Position numbers and translations under genes: made by a program. A stretch of 33,695 bases of DNA from Anaerolineae bacterium (lineage in GTDB: Bacteria; Chloroflexota; Anaerolineae; Aggregatilineales; Phototrophicaceae), in contig JADLAY010000052.1 of the NCBI GenBank assembly GCA_020849765.1, positions 1 to 33,695 of the forward strand. The letters run 5' to 3'. This document shows positions 31,639 through 33,695 of this stretch, piece by piece (positions within the stretch are counted from its first letter, which is position 1; each line of letters opens with the position of its first letter). The notes beneath the pieces were generated by a model. The model ran no database searches, was not told the DNA's origin, and worked only from the letters and a program-made list of their open reading frames with translations.

Positions 31639-31774
31639 CAGGCAGGGTAAATTTATGGCGCGGACGCCATTCATGGCGTCCCTACGCAAACGTCATACGC
31701 GGTAGGGACACGCCATTACGCGTTCGCGCGCCCGGTTTTCGAAATTTGTTTCTAGACTTGTGAGATAGGGGCTT
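31639..31774. repeat. Inverted pair of 27-bp palindromic repeats between the epimerase gene and mtnK
   Basis: Minus-oriented copy at 31659-31685 (core GGACGCCATTCATGGCGTCC) and a diverged plus-oriented copy at 31702-31728 are 16 bp apart, the same arrangement and spacing as at 6325-6394. No separate promoter for mtnK was recognised. Confidence 0.7.
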
Positions 31775-33016
31775 ATGTTCGGCGACGTTTCTCCCAAATA
31801 TCGGCCATTGACCGTCGACACCGTTCCGGATTACGTGCGCACGCGTCCTGAATTGACGCCGATCTTCCGCGATGATCCGATCGACGCCGTCGAGGTTGGC
31901 GATGGCAATTTGAACCTCGTCTTCATCGTTACGTCGGCGGCGGACGCCTCGCGCACGGTTGTGCTCAAGCAGGCGCTGCCCTACGTCCGGCTGGTCGGCG
32001 ATAGCTGGCCGCTGCCGCCTGACCGCGCGCGCATCGAGGCGCAGGCGCTCGAAATCGAGTACCGCCTGTGCCCGGAGCACACGGTCAAGACGTTCTTCTA
32101 CGATCCCGATATGTACCTGACCGCGATGGTCAACCTGAACAAGCACATCATCATGCGCAAAGGGTTGAGCCAGGGCATCACCTACCCGAAGTTCGGCCAG
32201 CACATCGGCCTGTTTCTGGGCCGCACGCTGGCGAACACGACCGACCTGGTGCTCGATTACCGGACGAAGAAGATGGAGGTCTCCCGCTTCATCAACCCGG
32301 AACTGTGCAAGATCACGGAAGACCTGATCTTCACCGAGCCTTACCGGCCGACCGAGCGCAACCTGTTCCATAAAGAACTCGAACCGCAGGTGCTGGCGCT
32401 CCAGGCCGACGGGCCGCTGCGCGTGGAAGTCGCGAAGATGAAAGAGAAGTTCATGACGCAGGCCCAGGCGCTCATTCACGGCGACCTGCACACGGGCAGC
32501 ATCATGGTCAACCAGGACGAGACGTTCGTCATCGACCCGGAATTCGCCTTCTTTGGCCCGATCGGATTCGACGTCGGCGCGGTGATCGGCAACCTGCTGC
32601 TGAGCTATGCCTCGCACGAGGTGCGCACCGCCGACCCGGATGCGCGCGCCGCCTTCCGCCGCTACCTGACCGACACGATCGTCGAGTTGTGGTACGTCTT
32701 CGTCGACGAGTTCCAGAAGGTCTGGGATCAGGTCGACGCGATCAACTTCCCCAAGGGCTACCAGGAAGACTACATGCTGCGCATCCTGCACGATAGCGCC
32801 GGGCTGGGCGCCTGCAAGATGATGCGCCGCGTCATTGGCCTGGCTGGGGTATCGGACATTCGCGGCATCGAAGACGTGCACGAGCGCGCTATCGCCGGGA
32901 GCCTGGCGCTCAATATGGCGATGCCCCTGCTCAAGCAGCGTGAGTCGCTGACGCGCATCGAAGAGCTGGTCGAGCTTGCGACCGCCTGCAAGCCGACGTA
33001 TCCGTGGAATGAATAG
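31775..33016 (+). CDS. mtnK: MtnK, S-methyl-5-thioribose kinase
   Basis: 413 aa, full length for the family. Phosphorylates 5-methylthioribose to the 1-phosphate in methionine salvage. Features are VGDGNLNLVFIV (about 41-52, nucleotide loop), VVLKQALPYVRLVGDSWPL with the family-specific tail, the catalytic loop IHGDLHTGSIMV with D237, and the metal-binding D254-P-E256 in VIDPEFAFFGPIGFDVGA. It resembles the choline-kinase/APH fold. The other salvage genes (mtnA and onward) are not in the window. Its location behind a sugar importer suggests that the importer brings in methylthioribose or an analogue. The stop codon overlaps a heptanucleotide array. Confidence 0.93.
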   Translation: MFGDVSPKYRPLTVDTVPDYVRTRPELTPIFRDDPIDAVEVGDGNLNLVFIVTSAADASRTVVLKQALPYVRLVGDSWPLPPDRARIEAQALEIEYRLCPEHTVKTFFYDPDMYLTAMVNLNKHIIMRKGLSQGITYPKFGQHIGLFLGRTLANTTDLVLDYRTKKMEVSRFINPELCKITEDLIFTEPYRPTERNLFHKELEPQVLALQADGPLRVEVAKMKEKFMTQAQALIHGDLHTGSIMVNQDETFVIDPEFAFFGPIGFDVGAVIGNLLLSYASHEVRTADPDARAAFRRYLTDTIVELWYVFVDEFQKVWDQVDAINFPKGYQEDYMLRILHDSAGLGACKMMRRVIGLAGVSDIRGIEDVHERAIAGSLALNMAMPLLKQRESLTRIEELVELATACKPTYPWNE

Positions 33017-33250
33017 CGATAAGCTTTTAGCTGTTGGCTGTTAGCCGGATGGACGTTCGGCTGTCGACTTTCAATCTGCATCGTTGCTTAATGCTTGGCG
33101 TGTTTGCCGAGAGGCTAATGTGCTCATCCGCTCACACGCCAATTTGCTTTGTTAGCCGCTCCTGTTTGGCCCTGCGCATGGTTGTGAAAAAGCTAATCTG
33201 CTCATCCGCTGATTCGCTAATTGGCTCTCCGGCTAATACGTCAGTTTGTA
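33015..33250. repeat. Heptad array over the mtnK stop and two octanucleotide arrays
   Basis: Heptads AGCGATA, AGCTTTT, AGCTGTT, GGCTGTT, AGCCGGA occupy 33015-33049, beginning inside the mtnK stop (33014-33016). Octads of the GCTAATNN type occupy 33114-33153 (five units) and 33192-33239 (six units). The region is AT-rich and I see no credible gene in it. Confidence 0.8.
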
Positions 33251-33427
33251 TTATGCGTCAAAAAGACGCCCAGGGACTAATGGGCTAGAGATTTCGACGG
33301 CTATTTCGCTGATCATGACCTTGCAAATGTAATCGTCTCCTAACACGAAAACAACCTTACGTCCCTGCGTGTTGTATGCCTTTCGTTTTAGCTCAATGAT
33401 AGGCCCGCTGCTTATCCTAACTGTCAT
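33251..33427 (-). CDS. Possible 58-residue protein or gene remnant in an AT-rich island
   Basis: A minus-strand frame from ATG 33427 encodes 58 residues beginning MTVRISSGPIIELKRKAYN and containing VVFVLGDDYICKVMIS. The composition looks protein-like, unlike the Arg/Ala-rich shadow frames of this GC-rich DNA, and lies where base composition drops. No Shine-Dalgarno is visible, no family recognised, and the frame also extends upstream into the next gene antisense. It may be a decayed gene. Confidence 0.25.
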   Translation of the reverse strand: MTVRISSGPIIELKRKAYNTQGRKVVFVLGDDYICKVMISEIAVEISSPLVPGRLFDA

Positions 33428-33430
33428 ATG

Positions 33431-33450
33431 CCGCACCGGGCGATGTGCGG
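33431..33450. other. Stem-loop in the leader of the sugar transferase gene
   Basis: CCGCAC (33431-33436) pairs with GTGCGG (33445-33450) around CGGGCGAT, 36-55 bp upstream of the sugar transferase start. It does not match a riboswitch class I know. Confidence 0.3.
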
Positions 33451-33485
33451 CAGCATGACGCTGACGCATAGGAAGGTGGGGAGAC

Positions 33486-33695
33486 ATGATGAACACAAAA
33501 GCCCTTGAAGCGACGAGCGAACTGAAGAAGACCGAAACCAAGGAAGCCAGCAAGCCGCAGGCGACCAGCCAGCGCATTTGGGCGCAGGCACTGCCGCTGC
33601 CGCAGTTCAACTTCCGTATCTATCTGGTGCTCAAGCGCTGGATGGACATCCTCGGCGCGCTGGCGTTGATCGTGCTCACGCTGCCCGTCATGCTG
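33486..33695 (+). CDS. Bacterial sugar transferase (undecaprenyl-phosphate sugar phosphotransferase type), N-terminal 70 codons (runs off right edge)
   Basis: Open to the window end. ATG 33486 (or the adjacent ATG 33489) follows AAGGTGGGGAG. About 40 polar residues (KTETKEASKPQ) precede YLVLKRWMDILGALALIVL and then TLPVML, the start of the Bac_transf domain: the basic K-R-x-x-D segment followed by a re-entrant membrane helix with a conserved proline. Such enzymes transfer a sugar-1-phosphate from a nucleotide sugar to the lipid carrier, the first step of capsule, EPS or O-glycan assembly. It probably opens a polysaccharide locus to the right. The catalytic acidic pair is beyond the edge. Confidence 0.75.
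   Translation, partial: MMNTKALEATSELKKTETKEASKPQATSQRIWAQALPLPQFNFRIYLVLKRWMDILGALALIVLTLPVML

Noticed and set aside
33431..33485. Leader hairpin considered as a c-di-GMP or other riboswitch
   Set aside because: The conserved core of the GEMM class and other classes I know is absent; only a simple 6-bp stem is visible.

Overview
The window is a GC-rich bacterial chromosome segment of 33.7 kb with short intergenic gaps. Almost everything up to 19.4 kb is on the plus strand. Gene content, SPase I-type secreted binding proteins, and dense families of palindromic and short-period intergenic repeats suggest a Chloroflexota bacterium, probably Anaerolineae-like. That assignment is inference: there is no rRNA or other phylogenetic marker beyond gatC. 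The left edge carries the first 16 codons of a probable transposase (minus strand). The right edge carries the first 70 codons of a membrane sugar-phosphate transferase.

Region 1 (about 0.2-19.4 kb) is a cell-wall sugar salvage locus. It encodes a stand-alone SIS-domain sugar-phosphate isomerase/deaminase (candidate NagB-II), a complete oligopeptide-type ABC importer (family 5 binding protein, two permeases, two ATPases), a small two-helix membrane protein followed by a GntR/UTRA regulator, then NagZ, NamZ (DUF1343), an AmiE-like serine hydrolase, AnmK, a BadF-type amino-sugar kinase, MurQ, NagA and a GNAT acetyltransferase. Read together: muropeptides enter by the ABC importer; AmiE removes the peptide; NagZ and NamZ release GlcNAc and MurNAc; AnmK and the BadF kinase make the 6-phosphates; MurQ turns MurNAc-6-P into GlcNAc-6-P; NagA deacetylates it; the SIS protein would give fructose-6-P. 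None of the hydrolases has a signal peptide, so the breakdown appears to be cytoplasmic, unlike the secreted NagZ/AmiE/NamZ of Bacillus subtilis.

Region 2 (19.5-26.6 kb) is mixed: a secreted acidic protein of unknown function, an AIM24-family protein, a phosphoribosyltransferase, an EamA exporter, a GT4 glycosyltransferase, and on the minus strand gatC with a membrane protein, plus a small protein with a Lys/Pro/Ala/Glu tail.

Region 3 (26.9-33.0 kb) is a sugar ABC transporter (Tat-exported binding protein, double ATPase, permease) followed by an NAD-dependent epimerase and methylthioribose kinase MtnK. This suggests uptake and phosphorylation of methylthioribose or a related 5-modified pentose.

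Intergenic DNA is unusually structured. About fourteen copies of a 27-bp palindromic element share outer arms but differ, with compensating changes, inside. There are five copies of a larger multi-hairpin element. Degenerate 7-nt and 8-nt tandem arrays repeatedly overlap the stop codons of neighbouring genes. A direct-repeat operator candidate and a CRP-like palindrome lie upstream of the peptide-binding protein gene.
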